Below are positions 37,079 through 46,425 of a DNA stretch of 64,000 bases, one piece after another. The notes under the pieces were generated by a model. The model was not told the origin of the DNA and did not search any database. It saw only the letters and a list, made by a program, of their open reading frames with translations. The DNA comes from Metabacillus litoralis (GTDB lineage: Bacteria; Bacillota; Bacilli; Bacillales; Bacillaceae). How positions within the stretch are numbered: the stretch's first letter is position 1; each line of letters starts with the position of its first letter. Location: contig NZ_VOQF01000005.1 of the NCBI RefSeq assembly GCF_007994985.1, positions 124,001 to 188,000 of the forward strand, in the 5' to 3' direction. A program made the translations under genes and the position numbers.

Positions 37079-38518
37079 ATGGAAACGAAGCAAAATCAGG
37101 CAGATTTCCGTGTTAAGATACAACGTTTTGGTAGTTATTTAAGTGGAATGATTATGCCGAATATCGGTGCATTCATTGCATGGGGTATTATTACAGCATT
37201 ATTCATTCCAACAGGCTGGACTCCTAATGAGACATTAGCAGCATTAGTTGGTCCAATGATTACGTACCTTCTTCCACTATTGATTGGATATACAGGTGGT
37301 AAGATGATTTATGATGTACGTGGTGGTGTTGTTGGTGCGACTGCAACAATGGGGGTTATTGTTGGTGCAGACATCCCTATGTTCTTAGGTGCGATGATTA
37401 TGGGTCCACTTGGTGGGTACTTAATCAAGAAGCTTGATGGTTTATTGAAAGATCGAGTTCGTACTGGTTTTGAAATGTTAGTTAACAACTTTACAGCTGG
37501 TATTTTAGGAGCACTATTAACGATAATTGCATTACTAGGAATTGGTCCAGTTGTTGAAGGGTTAAATAAAGTTTTAGCAGCTGCAGTTGAAGGTATTTTC
37601 GAAGCTGGTTTGCTTCCTTTAGCAAGTATTTTCATTGAACCAGCAAAAGTTCTTTTCTTAAACAATGCAATTAACCACGGTATTTTAAGTCCAATTGGTA
37701 TTGAGCAAGCAGCAAGTGCAGGAAAATCAGTATTATTCTTACTAGAATCAAACCCTGGTCCTGGTTTAGGGATTTTATTAGCTTATATGTTCTTTGGAAA
37801 AGGATCAGCAAAACAAACAGCACCTGGTGCCGTAGTTATCCACTTCTTAGGTGGTATTCATGAAATTTATTTCCCTTACATTTTAATGAAGCCTATGTTA
37901 CTTCTTGCAGCAATCGCTGGTGGGATAAGTGGGGTATTCACTTTCACAGTTTTCAATGCAGGTTTAGTAGCAAGTCCATCTCCAGGTAGTATCATTGCGT
38001 TACTTGCAATGACTCCAAAAGGTAACTATGTAGGTGTTCTTCTAGGTGTAATTATTGCTGCTGCAGTTTCATTCGCAGTTGCATCATTAATTCTTAAAAC
38101 AAGCAAGCAATCTGAAGAAGATTTAACAGCTGCTACTGCTAAAATGGAAGCAATGAAAGGTAAGAAAAGCTCTGTAAGTGGTAACTTAACAACTGCTGAA
38201 AAAACAGTAGAAGCTACTACAACTGAAGAATTTGATTTCGGAAATGTGAAAAAAGTCATCTTCGCATGTGATGCCGGTATGGGTTCAAGTGCAATGGGTG
38301 CATCCATCTTAAAAAATAAAGTTAAAAAAGCTGATATTGAAGGAATTGATGTAACAAACACATCAATCAACAACATCCCAGCTGATGCTGATATCGTTAT
38401 TTCTCACAAAGATTTAACAGATCGAGCACAAGCTAAGCTACCGACTGCTTATCATGTATCAGTGGATAATTTCTTAAATAGTCCAAAATATGATGAAATT
38501 GTAAACAAATTAAAATAA
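37079..38518 (+). CDS. mtlA: Mannitol PTS permease, EIICB component
   Basis: 479 residues from ATG 37079 with AAGAGGTG (37065-37072) upstream; the track-like earlier GTG at 37070 lies inside that site. EIIC (about 10-345): membrane helices with FGSYLSGMIMPNIGAFIAWG, GGKMIYDVRGGVVG and the substrate-binding GGIHEIYFPYILM. EIIB (about 385-479) carries the phosphorylated Cys in FACDAGMGSSAMGA. There is no EIIA; that is the separate mtlF. It imports and phosphorylates mannitol to mannitol 1-phosphate. It is separated from mtlRFD by a terminator and array 3. Confidence 0.96.
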   Translation: METKQNQADFRVKIQRFGSYLSGMIMPNIGAFIAWGIITALFIPTGWTPNETLAALVGPMITYLLPLLIGYTGGKMIYDVRGGVVGATATMGVIVGADIPMFLGAMIMGPLGGYLIKKLDGLLKDRVRTGFEMLVNNFTAGILGALLTIIALLGIGPVVEGLNKVLAAAVEGIFEAGLLPLASIFIEPAKVLFLNNAINHGILSPIGIEQAASAGKSVLFLLESNPGPGLGILLAYMFFGKGSAKQTAPGAVVIHFLGGIHEIYFPYILMKPMLLLAAIAGGISGVFTFTVFNAGLVASPSPGSIIALLAMTPKGNYVGVLLGVIIAAAVSFAVASLILKTSKQSEEDLTAATAKMEAMKGKKSSVSGNLTTAEKTVEATTTEEFDFGNVKKVIFACDAGMGSSAMGASILKNKVKKADIEGIDVTNTSINNIPADADIVISHKDLTDRAQAKLPTAYHVSVDNFLNSPKYDEIVNKLK

Positions 38519-38526
38519 TTTAGAGT

Positions 38527-38556
38527 AAAAAGGATGCCACATTAGGTATCCTTTTT
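38527..38556 (+). terminator. rho-independent terminator of mtlA
   Basis: AAAAAGGATGCC (38527-38538) pairs with GGTATCCTTTTT (38545-38556) with one G-T pair, loop ACATTA. Confidence 0.9.
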
Positions 38557-38589
38557 ATGTTTTGATGGACATGAGCATAGTGGATGTTT

Positions 38590-38697
38590 GTCGCTTTTTG
38601 TCTAATCGAAGATAAATTCTAATAATCGAAGATAAAATCAGAAAATCGAAGATAAATTTCAAGAATCGAAGATAAATTCTCAAAATCGAAGATAAAC
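38590..38697 (+). repeat. 20-bp tandem array 3 with short leader
   Basis: Leader TTGTCGCTTTTTGTCTAATC (38588-38607) then five units AATCGAAGATAAA at 38604, 38624, 38644, 38664 and 38684, exactly 20 apart. All five have AA at the two variable core positions, making this the most uniform array. It lies between mtlA terminator and mtlR; 38698-38960 holds nothing else recognisable. Confidence 0.92.
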
Positions 38698-38960
38698 ATG
38701 AAATTCATGAGAAATCCGCAAAATTACAGAGCTATCCACAATTCAAAAAAGAGGTCTTCAATAGAGTAAGGTCAATCAAATAACCTAATAATAATCCTTA
38801 GACCAAAACGATCAACCGCATCAGATTCTATATTAACAACAATTAAATTATGTCATGAGTGTAATTGAAAAATTCGCATTTTCTATTGTTTGAATCTATA
38901 TTGAAGGTGCATTTATAATTAAACTATGTCAATAACTCATGTTGAAACGAGTGATGGAAA

Positions 38961-41063
38961 ATGATTGTTTCTGCAAGGGAGCGGCTTATTCTTCAGTATT
39001 TAATTGAAGAAGCCAATCAGGAGGTTACGATTAAAGAGCTCGCTGATGTTATAGATGTTAGTGAGAGAACGATTCATCGAGATTTAAAGAATGTTGAATC
39101 ATTATTAAAGGAATTTAAGCTCGAATTAGTTAAGCGTGCTGGAATTGGAATCAAAATTGTTGGGAATGAAGCTAATTTTCATGAATTGAGAATTTCAATT
39201 CATAAGCAGGATTATAAGGAATATACCCCTGATGAGCGGATGATGGTGGCGTTTTGCACCTTATTAGATCATCAAGATCCGATGAAATTACAGACTCTCG
39301 CAAATGATCTTGGGGTGACAACAGCAACAATTAGTCATGATCTTGATAAAATGGAGCCATTTGTGCAAGAATATGGATTAACTTTAATTCGAAGAAGAGG
39401 CTATGGAATTGAGTTAACCGGTTCTGAAGAAGCAAAGCGAAAGGCAATAACAAGCCTAATATCAAACCGATTTGATGTTCCAGACTTTTTACGAATGGTC
39501 CGAGAAAATATTGATAGAAAATCAACAAACAAAATCGATTCAATTTCTGAACGACTTTTAGGGCTTGTAAAAAAGGATAAAATCATTGTGATTGAGAATT
39601 TGATTAATCAAATCAATTCTCGGTTACCATACCCCTTGGCAGATAGTTCTTATGTTGGATTGGTTGTACATCTTGCTCTTGCTATTGAGCGAATTCAACG
39701 TGGTGAGAAAATCACCATTAAAGAAGAATATCTTGATCAACTAAAAGACTCTCGTGAATTTACTTTTGCAGAAGAAATAGCAGAAAAACTAGAAAATACA
39801 TTTAATATATCTATTCCACTTGATGAAAAAGGCTATATTACCATGCACTTAAGAGGTGCAAAGCTCAGATTTGAAGGAAAGCTCGATATTCAAGATGAAA
39901 ATGTTGAGATTGCTTATCTTGTGCAACGTTTAATTGAGCAGGTGGAGCAGCTTACGAATAATAAACTACAAGATCAATCGCTATTTCAAGGTCTTCTTGC
40001 TCATCTTCAGCCAGCTATTTATCGTCTGAAGCAGGGTATGAAAATTACGAATCCACTTCTTCAGGAAATTAAGCGGGATTACCAAGAGCTGTTTGAGGTT
40101 ATTCAGCAGGCAGTGAAAGTAACACTACCATTTGATAAAGTACCCGAGGAAGAAATAGGATATTTAGTTCTTCATTTTGGAGCTGCTTTGAATAAAAAGA
40201 AAGTTATTCGGAAATTAAAGGCTTTAGTTGTTTGTTCTAGTGGTATAGGAACATCAAAGATGCTTGTTACGCAAATTAATAATCAATTTCCTCATTTAAC
40301 TGAACTGAGAAGTATTTCAGCTTTTGAATTAAGAGATATTGATCTTAACAATTATGATATTATTCTTTCTACCATTGCCATTGAGGAAATTTCCAGTGAT
40401 TATTTGCTTGTTAGTCCGATCTTGACTCCACAGGAATTGGAAAGAATTAAAAAGTATATAGAAGGAAAAGGACTTGAGATTTCAGGAATAAGCTCTTTTG
40501 AAGAAAATAATCCGAAGGTAGAGCTAACTTTAAATTTTGAGCAATTTAAAGATTTTACCGCGAAATCTCACGTTTTGATACAGCTTTTAGAGGATATGGA
40601 GCTTTTCAAAATAGTTGATCGTGATGATGTTAGCTCAATTTTGAAGCCTGTAAGTAAAAGATTAAAAGAAAAAGGATTAGTTAAGAACGAGCAAGAAATT
40701 GTTGATGCTTTATTACAGAGAGAACAAATTGGTGGCCTAGCCATTCCTGAAACAAAGCTTGCCTTATTTCACGCAAGAAGTGAGACGGTGTTTAGACCTG
40801 GGTTTCATGTTCTTGACCTTGAAAAACCTAGAATTCTCCGAGCGATGGACAATGAAATGCTTGAAGTTTCAAGAATTCTTTTATTAATAGCACCAGAGGA
40901 AGCAACAAGTGAGGAACTTGAGCTTATGAGCTTTATAAGTGCGAGTATTATTGAATCTCGAGAAAGTATCGTCATGTTTGAAACAGCTACAAAAAGCAGT
41001 TTTATTCAATATATTAGTCAGAAATATTTCAAGAACTTTGTTCAAAATATAAGGAGTGTTTAA
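38961..41063 (+). CDS. mtlR: Mannitol operon activator MtlR (PRD/PTS-regulated)
   Basis: 700 residues. DNA-binding helix-turn-helix domains at about 1-60 (IKELADVIDVSERTIHRDLK) and 85-145; two PTS regulation domains (about 195-300 and 305-405, each with conserved His-containing motifs such as HLALAIERI and HLRGAKL); an EIIB-Gat-like domain (about 410-500, ALVVCSSGIGTSKML); an EIIA-like domain (about 545-690, with His in LALFHARSETVF). HPr and EIIA/EIIB phosphorylation tune activity. It is the first of mtlR-mtlF-mtlD, as in Geobacillus stearothermophilus. Ribosome site before ATG is weak. Confidence 0.95.
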   Translation: MIVSARERLILQYLIEEANQEVTIKELADVIDVSERTIHRDLKNVESLLKEFKLELVKRAGIGIKIVGNEANFHELRISIHKQDYKEYTPDERMMVAFCTLLDHQDPMKLQTLANDLGVTTATISHDLDKMEPFVQEYGLTLIRRRGYGIELTGSEEAKRKAITSLISNRFDVPDFLRMVRENIDRKSTNKIDSISERLLGLVKKDKIIVIENLINQINSRLPYPLADSSYVGLVVHLALAIERIQRGEKITIKEEYLDQLKDSREFTFAEEIAEKLENTFNISIPLDEKGYITMHLRGAKLRFEGKLDIQDENVEIAYLVQRLIEQVEQLTNNKLQDQSLFQGLLAHLQPAIYRLKQGMKITNPLLQEIKRDYQELFEVIQQAVKVTLPFDKVPEEEIGYLVLHFGAALNKKKVIRKLKALVVCSSGIGTSKMLVTQINNQFPHLTELRSISAFELRDIDLNNYDIILSTIAIEEISSDYLLVSPILTPQELERIKKYIEGKGLEISGISSFEENNPKVELTLNFEQFKDFTAKSHVLIQLLEDMELFKIVDRDDVSSILKPVSKRLKEKGLVKNEQEIVDALLQREQIGGLAIPETKLALFHARSETVFRPGFHVLDLEKPRILRAMDNEMLEVSRILLLIAPEEATSEELELMSFISASIIESRESIVMFETATKSSFIQYISQKYFKNFVQNIRSV

Positions 41064-41066
41064 ACA

Positions 41067-41498
41067 ATGAGTATTTTAAATGCAGAAAACATTTTATTAA
41101 ATCAAAATTATGAAAACAAAATAGATGCAATTAAAGCTACAGGACAAATTTTAGTAGAAAAAGGCTATGTAGAAGCAGCTTATATCGAGGCAATGCTACA
41201 ACGAGAAGAATTATCTTCAACATTTATGGGGAATTTCGTTGCGATACCACACGGAACAGAAGATGCAAAAACATCTGTAATCAACTCAGGATTATCAGTT
41301 ATCCAGGTTCCTGCAGGAGTTGATTTTGGCAATGGCAATATCGTAAAACTTCTCATTGGAATCGCAGGTAAAGGTGATGAGCACTTAGAAATTCTTTCTA
41401 AAATTGCGATTGTACTTTCTGAAGAAGAAAATGTAGAAAAACTAGTTCAAGCACAAACGAAAGAGGAAATTATTCAGCTTCTTAGCGAGGTGAACTAA
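41067..41498 (+). CDS. mtlF: Mannitol PTS EIIA component
   Basis: 143 residues, EIIA fructose/mannitol family. Phosphorylated His in VAIPHGTEDAKTSVI near residue 63. It relays phosphate from HPr to the EIIB domain of MtlA. The start follows the mtlR stop by three bases, with AAGGAGTG inside the mtlR end. The next gene starts one base after its stop, so translation is coupled. Confidence 0.96.
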   Translation: MSILNAENILLNQNYENKIDAIKATGQILVEKGYVEAAYIEAMLQREELSSTFMGNFVAIPHGTEDAKTSVINSGLSVIQVPAGVDFGNGNIVKLLIGIAGKGDEHLEILSKIAIVLSEEENVEKLVQAQTKEEIIQLLSEVN

Positions 41499-41499
41499 T

Positions 41500-42636
41500 T
41501 TGAAGGCAACTCACTTTGGTGCTGGTAATATTGGTCGCGGCTTTATCGGGCTTTTATTACATCAATCAGGATATCATGTTGAATTTGTTGATGTGAATGA
41601 AGCATTGATAGATGAACTTAATAAAGAAAAATCATATCGTGTGATTCTTGCAAATGAAGAAAAATATGAATTTTTCGTAGAAAATGTTTCAGGAATTAAT
41701 AGTCAACAATCTCCCGATGCTGTGATAAATTCAATCGCAACAGCTGATATTGTTACTACAGCTGTAGGTCCACATATTTTGAAGTTTGTGGCTCCTTTGA
41801 TTGCGGAAGGTTTAAAAAAGCGTAAGCAAGTTGGTGGTGGCTCCCTTAACATAATTGCTTGTGAAAATATGGTCGGAGGAAGCAGTGAGCTGCAAAAGCA
41901 TGTTCTTGAAAAGCTTAATGATGAAGAAAAAGCTTGGGTCCTGGAGCATATTGGTTTTCCAAATTCAGCAGTAGATCGAATTGTACCAAATCAAAAAAAT
42001 GAACGCTTATTAGATGTTCTTGTTGAACCATTTCATGAATGGGTCATTGATTCAACACAAATAAAAGGTGAACAACCAAATGTTGAAGAAGCATTATTTG
42101 TTGATAATCTATCAGCGTATATCGAGCGTAAGCTATTCACAGTGAACACAGGACACGCTGCAACTGCTTATTTAGGCAATCTTGCAGGCTTTTCAACAGT
42201 AGCAGATGCAATAGCAAATGAAGAAGTAAAAAAAGATGTTCTTGATACTCTTAAAGAAACGGGCAATGTGTTAGTTTCTAAATACGGTTTTAACGAAAAT
42301 GAGCATCAAGCTTATATTCAAAAAATAATTGGTCGATTCGCTAATCCTTATATTGTAGATGATGTACAACGTGTTGGAAGAGCGCCTATTCGTAAGCTAG
42401 GACCAAAAGACCGTTTAGTGGCACCAGCTTTAGAATACTTAGAGAAATTCAAAGAAGCACCAGAGCATCTTGTAAAAGTAATCGTTGCCGCACTTCAATT
42501 CGTTTCCGAGGAAGATCAGGAATCAATTGATCTTAAGAAGATGATTGAGGAAAAAGGGGCAGCAGGTGCATTTAGCGAGATCACAGGGTTAGTTGTGGCT
42601 CATCCATTAGTGAAGGATGTAGAGAAGAAGATTTAA
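41500..42636 (+). CDS. mtlD: Mannitol-1-phosphate 5-dehydrogenase
   Basis: 378 residues, starting at TTG 41500 with GAGGTGA (41488-41494) 5 bases upstream. It oxidises mannitol 1-phosphate to fructose 6-phosphate with NAD. N-terminal Rossmann motif FGAGNIGRGFIG; catalytic region with GGSSELQKHVLEKL and FPNSAVDRIVP; NTGHAATAYLGNLAG. Long-chain dehydrogenase family length is normal. A bidirectional terminator flanked by two repeats follows. Confidence 0.96.
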   Translation: MKATHFGAGNIGRGFIGLLLHQSGYHVEFVDVNEALIDELNKEKSYRVILANEEKYEFFVENVSGINSQQSPDAVINSIATADIVTTAVGPHILKFVAPLIAEGLKKRKQVGGGSLNIIACENMVGGSSELQKHVLEKLNDEEKAWVLEHIGFPNSAVDRIVPNQKNERLLDVLVEPFHEWVIDSTQIKGEQPNVEEALFVDNLSAYIERKLFTVNTGHAATAYLGNLAGFSTVADAIANEEVKKDVLDTLKETGNVLVSKYGFNENEHQAYIQKIIGRFANPYIVDDVQRVGRAPIRKLGPKDRLVAPALEYLEKFKEAPEHLVKVIVAALQFVSEEDQESIDLKKMIEEKGAAGAFSEITGLVVAHPLVKDVEKKI

Positions 42637-42677
42637 TCGACAAAAACCGGGTGGTGACAGTCACCTGTATCTGCACC
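42637..42677 (+). repeat. Short dispersed repeat (GTGACAGKCACC type), copy 2
   Basis: TCGACAAAAACCGGGTGGTG followed by ACAGTCACCTGTATCTGCACC, beginning at the mtlD stop codon. GGTGAC and GTCACC form an inverted repeat. Confidence 0.8.
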
Positions 42678-42686
42678 GATATCAAT

Positions 42687-42724
42687 AAAAAATGTCGCCT
42701 ATTTAAAGAAGGCGACATTTTTTT
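42687..42724. terminator. Bidirectional terminator between mtlD and the aminotransferase gene
   Basis: AAAAAATGTCGCC (42687-42699) pairs with GGCGACATTTTTT (42711-42723); A-run and T-run suit both directions. Confidence 0.9.
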
Positions 42725-42733
42725 ATTGGTGTT

Positions 42734-42774
42734 ATTCGACAAAAATCGGGTAGTGACAGGCACCTATTTCTGCA
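42734..42774 (+). repeat. Short dispersed repeat (GTGACAGGCACC type), copy 3
   Basis: ATTCGACAAAAATCGGGTAG followed by TGACAGGCACCTATTTCTGC. It is a direct repeat of copy 2 across the terminator and overlaps the last codons and stop of the convergent aminotransferase gene. Confidence 0.8.
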
Positions 42775-44059
42775 AGTCTTCAGCACCTTGTGCAATTAAG
42801 TCAAATAGTTCTTCGATGTCTTCAGCTTCTACGCATGAGAATGCGATGCGCAGGTCTGTGGAGTTGATGGAGATTGTTCCGACACCGTATTTGTCTAGTA
42901 GGTGTAAGCGTAATTCTTCAGCGTTGATGCTGTGGAGCTTTAAGCACATGAAGTATCCTGAGTTGAATGGATAGTACGTCCAGTACTTTTGGAATTCTTC
43001 TTTGTTTAGCACTTCTTTTGTTTTGTCCGCACGGCTTTTCATTAACGCAAACTTTTGCTCTTTTTCTACATCAAACTCGTTTGATTGCAGTGATTGTAAA
43101 ATAATCGATTGTGAAGGATGAGAGCTGCTTGAGATTGTTCCCCTGATAAGACCCTTCGTTTTTTGCTCAAGTGCATTTAGAATTGCCGCACTTTTACTTG
43201 CATAAGTGATAAAGCCTACACGAAATCCCCATACATAGTTTTCCTTCGTTGCTCCATCAATTTTAACTGGTAGTATTCTAGGATGAACATCAGCTAATAA
43301 GCTGAAAATTGATTCTGTCATTGAATCTTCATAAAATAATCCGAAATACGCATCATCAATTAGTGCAACAATGTTTAAGCCAGCTTCAGCAGCTTCAGTT
43401 AAAACAGATACAATTTCTTTTGCTTCTGATTCTAGTGGTGTGTAGCCTGTTGGATTATTAGGGAAGTTTAGTAAAACAACCACTTTACCAGCAGAACTGT
43501 GTGAATTTATAGCTTCTTTTAATCCAGCACTATTAAATCCTTCTGCTTCATTAAATAAAGGAAAAGTGGTAACTGTTCCCCCGCGACGAACTTTAAATGT
43601 TAAGTTGTAGTTGCCCCAATATTTATCAGGTAAAATAACGGGTGTACCTTCGTCAACAAATAAGTCAGCGGCAATACTTAAGCCATGTGTTAATGCGTTT
43701 GTTACGATTGGATTACCAACGATTTCACCATTTAAGCTTGGATTATCTTTTAGTATTTTCTTTTTCCACTCTGTACGTAGAGCTTCTTTTCCTTGTGGTG
43801 GTGCATAAGGGAAAAGGTCTTTAGCAGCGACTTTGTCTCCGAATAGATCTTGAATATGCTGAAAATGCATTGGTTCATTGTTTTCCGTTGCAATACCGAT
43901 CGTCGCATTAAATCGATGTGCCTTTTTACCAGCTTCCGCTGATTGACTCAAAATACCCTTTGGATAAAACATTTCTTTTCCGAGCTGTGATAGCATATCG
44001 TACACATATTCATTTTCTTCTTTAACAGCTTGATTTAGCGCTTGAGCTAATTCATTCAT
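42764..44059 (-). CDS. PLP-dependent aminotransferase, class I/II
   Basis: 431 residues, fold-type I aminotransferase. Visible motifs: NALTHGLSIAADLFVDEG, FPNNPTGYTPLE (substrate/cofactor pocket), LIDDAYFGLFYED (PLP pyridine Asp and Tyr), DGATKENYVWGFRVGF (Lys forming the Schiff base), and a C-terminal LRIAFSCVEAEDIEEL with the carboxylate-binding Arg. Substrate is not fixed by sequence; an aspartate- or aromatic-type amino donor is likely. Ribosome site GAGGTGA is 8 bases before ATG. Its 3' end has been shaped by a short dispersed repeat. Confidence 0.85.
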   Translation of the reverse strand: MNELAQALNQAVKEENEYVYDMLSQLGKEMFYPKGILSQSAEAGKKAHRFNATIGIATENNEPMHFQHIQDLFGDKVAAKDLFPYAPPQGKEALRTEWKKKILKDNPSLNGEIVGNPIVTNALTHGLSIAADLFVDEGTPVILPDKYWGNYNLTFKVRRGGTVTTFPLFNEAEGFNSAGLKEAINSHSSAGKVVVLLNFPNNPTGYTPLESEAKEIVSVLTEAAEAGLNIVALIDDAYFGLFYEDSMTESIFSLLADVHPRILPVKIDGATKENYVWGFRVGFITYASKSAAILNALEQKTKGLIRGTISSSSHPSQSIILQSLQSNEFDVEKEQKFALMKSRADKTKEVLNKEEFQKYWTYYPFNSGYFMCLKLHSINAEELRLHLLDKYGVGTISINSTDLRIAFSCVEAEDIEELFDLIAQGAEDLQK

Positions 44060-44444
44060 GCTTTACTTCACCTCTATAATTAATAAGTATTTTGAAAATT
44101 CATTAAGTGATATTTTATCATAGTAAAGGTTGTTCTCACAGTGGTATTTCAACATTTTAGTGAAAATTAAAGACACAATTTGACACAAGTTTTTATGAGG
44201 AAACAAACGATCGTATTAAGCTTCTGTGATTGTTAGTAAATGAAACTTTTTATCACATAGTATTCATTCAGCAATTTCTAAGATAACCAGGTTTGCGCTA
44301 AAATATCTTATGACACTTTATGGAAAATAACCTTTGTTAGCATATAATATACTTAAGGATATAAGATAGCGATAGCCTTTACAAGTTAATTCATCATAAA
44401 GAAGCATGAACCTTTAAGCTTAGAAACGATTGAGGAGATATATA
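44060..44444. other. 385-base divergent intergenic region (aminotransferase / cls)
   Basis: A TATAAT at 44343-44348 lies about 100 bases before cls but lacks a good -35. No repeat or strong hairpin was seen. Promoters for both divergent genes must lie here. Confidence 0.5.
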
Positions 44445-45893
44445 ATGAATATTGTATCAGTGTTACTTGGTGTGATCATTGTTTTGAATATCTTATTTGC
44501 TGTTGTTGTGATTTTTCGGGAACGAAGAGATGCACCATCTTCATGGGCATGGCTGCTTGTGTTGTTTTTTATCCCAGTATTAGGTTTTTTATTGTATTTA
44601 TTATTTGGGCAAAATTTAAGTCGATATCGGATGTTTCAATGGGAAGATCGTAAAAAGCTTGGCATTGAGAAATTATTAGCAACACAGCTAGAGCATATCA
44701 GAAACAATATGTTTGAGTTTCAAGCTGACACAGCGATACATCATAAACAACTTATTAATATGCATGTAACAAATAATGATGCTGTTTTAACAGAAGATAA
44801 TAGTATTGATATTTTTACAGATGGAAATGAAAAATTTGATAAGCTTCTTCAAGATATTAATGAAGCAAAACATCATATTCATTTGCAATATTATATTTTA
44901 AAAAATGATCAGCTTGGTAAGCGGCTTCTTTCTGCATTAACAACAAAAGCAGAGGAGGGAGTAAAGGTTAGAGTTTTATATGATGATCTTGGATCGCGGG
45001 GCTTAAGGCCTTCATTTTTCCGTAAGCTTCGAGCTGCAGAAGGTGAAGTAGAAGTGTTTTTTCCATCAAAGTTAAGATGGATCAATTTGCGAATGAATTA
45101 TCGTAATCATCGCAAGCTTGTGATCATTGATGGAAGCATTGGATATGTTGGTGGCTTCAATGTGGGTGATGAATATTTAAGCTTAAATCCTGCATTTGGC
45201 TATTGGCGTGACACACATTTACGTATTCAAGGAACAGCTGTACATGCGATTCAAACACGATTTATCCTTGATTGGAATCAAGCAACAGGAAAAAGATGTA
45301 TTGCTTACTCACCAGAGCTATTTCCAAGTCCAGAAATGACCGGGAAAAGTAGTATGCAGATCGTGACAAGTGGTCCTGATTCTGAATGGGAGCAAATCAA
45401 AAATGGCTACATAAAAATGATTTCAACAGCGGAGAAATCAATTTATATACAAACACCCTATTTTATTCCTGATGCAAGTCTTTTAGATGCATTAAAAATA
45501 GCCTGCTTATCGGGTGTAAAGGTTGAATTAATGATTCCTAATAAACCAGATCACCCCTTTGTCTATTGGGCCACACTGTCATATGTTGGTGAATTATTAA
45601 ATTCAGGAGCAAAGATCTACATTTATGATAACGGCTTTATTCATGCAAAAACAATAGTGGTTGATGATGAAATTTCCTCAGTCGGCACAGCCAATATTGA
45701 TGTAAGAAGCTTTAAGCTGAATTTCGAAGTGAATGCTTTTATTTATGACCGAAATATTTCCTTGCAGCTTGTTGACGCTTTTCGGAAAGATGTGGCACTA
45801 TCACGCGTTTTAACTCTAGAAGCTTATCTTCAAAGAACACGAAGAATTCGGTTCAAAGAATCTGTATCACGACTGCTGTCTCCGATTTTGTAA
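44445..45893 (+). CDS. cls: Cardiolipin synthase
   Basis: 482 residues from ATG 44445 with GAGGAGA (44432-44438) upstream. Two N-terminal membrane helices (about 1-25 and 35-55) precede two phospholipase D domains. HKD motif 1 NYRNHRKLVIIDGSIGYVGG near residue 225; motif 2 FIHAKTIVVDDEISSVGTAN near 402. It joins two phosphatidylglycerols into cardiolipin at the membrane. Several Cls paralogues exist in bacilli, so the number (clsA/B) is not assigned. Confidence 0.95.
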   Translation: MNIVSVLLGVIIVLNILFAVVVIFRERRDAPSSWAWLLVLFFIPVLGFLLYLLFGQNLSRYRMFQWEDRKKLGIEKLLATQLEHIRNNMFEFQADTAIHHKQLINMHVTNNDAVLTEDNSIDIFTDGNEKFDKLLQDINEAKHHIHLQYYILKNDQLGKRLLSALTTKAEEGVKVRVLYDDLGSRGLRPSFFRKLRAAEGEVEVFFPSKLRWINLRMNYRNHRKLVIIDGSIGYVGGFNVGDEYLSLNPAFGYWRDTHLRIQGTAVHAIQTRFILDWNQATGKRCIAYSPELFPSPEMTGKSSMQIVTSGPDSEWEQIKNGYIKMISTAEKSIYIQTPYFIPDASLLDALKIACLSGVKVELMIPNKPDHPFVYWATLSYVGELLNSGAKIYIYDNGFIHAKTIVVDDEISSVGTANIDVRSFKLNFEVNAFIYDRNISLQLVDAFRKDVALSRVLTLEAYLQRTRRIRFKESVSRLLSPIL

Positions 45894-45897
45894 TATT

Positions 45898-45923
45898 GCT
45901 CCCAATACTTTGGGGGCTTTTTT
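45898..45923 (+). terminator. rho-independent terminator of cls
   Basis: GCTCCC (45898-45903) pairs with GGGGGC (45912-45917) with one G-T pair, then a T-run. Confidence 0.8.
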
Positions 45924-45960
45924 ATGGTGTAATCTTTTTGTAATGAGTTGGTAGGGTGTT

Positions 45961-46085
45961 GCAGGTTTTGTCGAAAATAGTCTAATCGATGATATTTTCG
46001 CAGAATCGACGATAAATCCGAAAAATAGATGACAAATCCGGAAAATCGACGACAAATCAGAAAAATCCGAATCGAAGATAAAATG
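45961..46085 (+). repeat. 20-bp tandem array 4 with leader
   Basis: Leader GCAGGTTTTGTCGAAAATAG (45961-45980) then units at 45984, 46004, 46024, 46044 and a remnant at 46064 (AATCCG), followed by AATCGAAGATAAA at 46070. The remnant lacks 14 bases, so a unit was partly deleted compared with array 5. It is the first half of a longer duplicated block. Confidence 0.88.
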
Positions 46086-46287
46086 ATTGCAGCCTGCTCG
46101 AGGTGTGAAAAAGATACACGTTTTAGCCATAAAGAGTGTTAAGTAAATAAGAGCTAACTTACTTTTACTAAAATTATTAAAGATTTAGTTAGTCTTAAGT
46201 GCATTTTGAATGAAAAGCCCTTTGATTAGTCCACTTTTAAAATAAGTAACTATATACATAGTTTGCTCGGCTATTAGTAAAAGTGGG

Positions 46288-46425
46288 CAGGTTTTGTCGA
46301 AAATAGTCTAATCGAAGATATTTTCGCAGAATCGACGATAAATCCGAAAAATCGATGACAAGTCCGGAAAATCGGCGATAAATCAGAAAAATCGGCGATA
46401 AATCAGAAAAATCGAAGATAAAATG
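46288..46425 (+). repeat. 20-bp tandem array 5 with leader
   Basis: Leader GGCAGGTTTTGTCGAAAATA (46287-46306) then six units at 46310, 46330, 46350, 46370, 46390 and 46410, exactly 20 apart. Two neighbouring units are identical, consistent with unit duplication. Confidence 0.9.
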
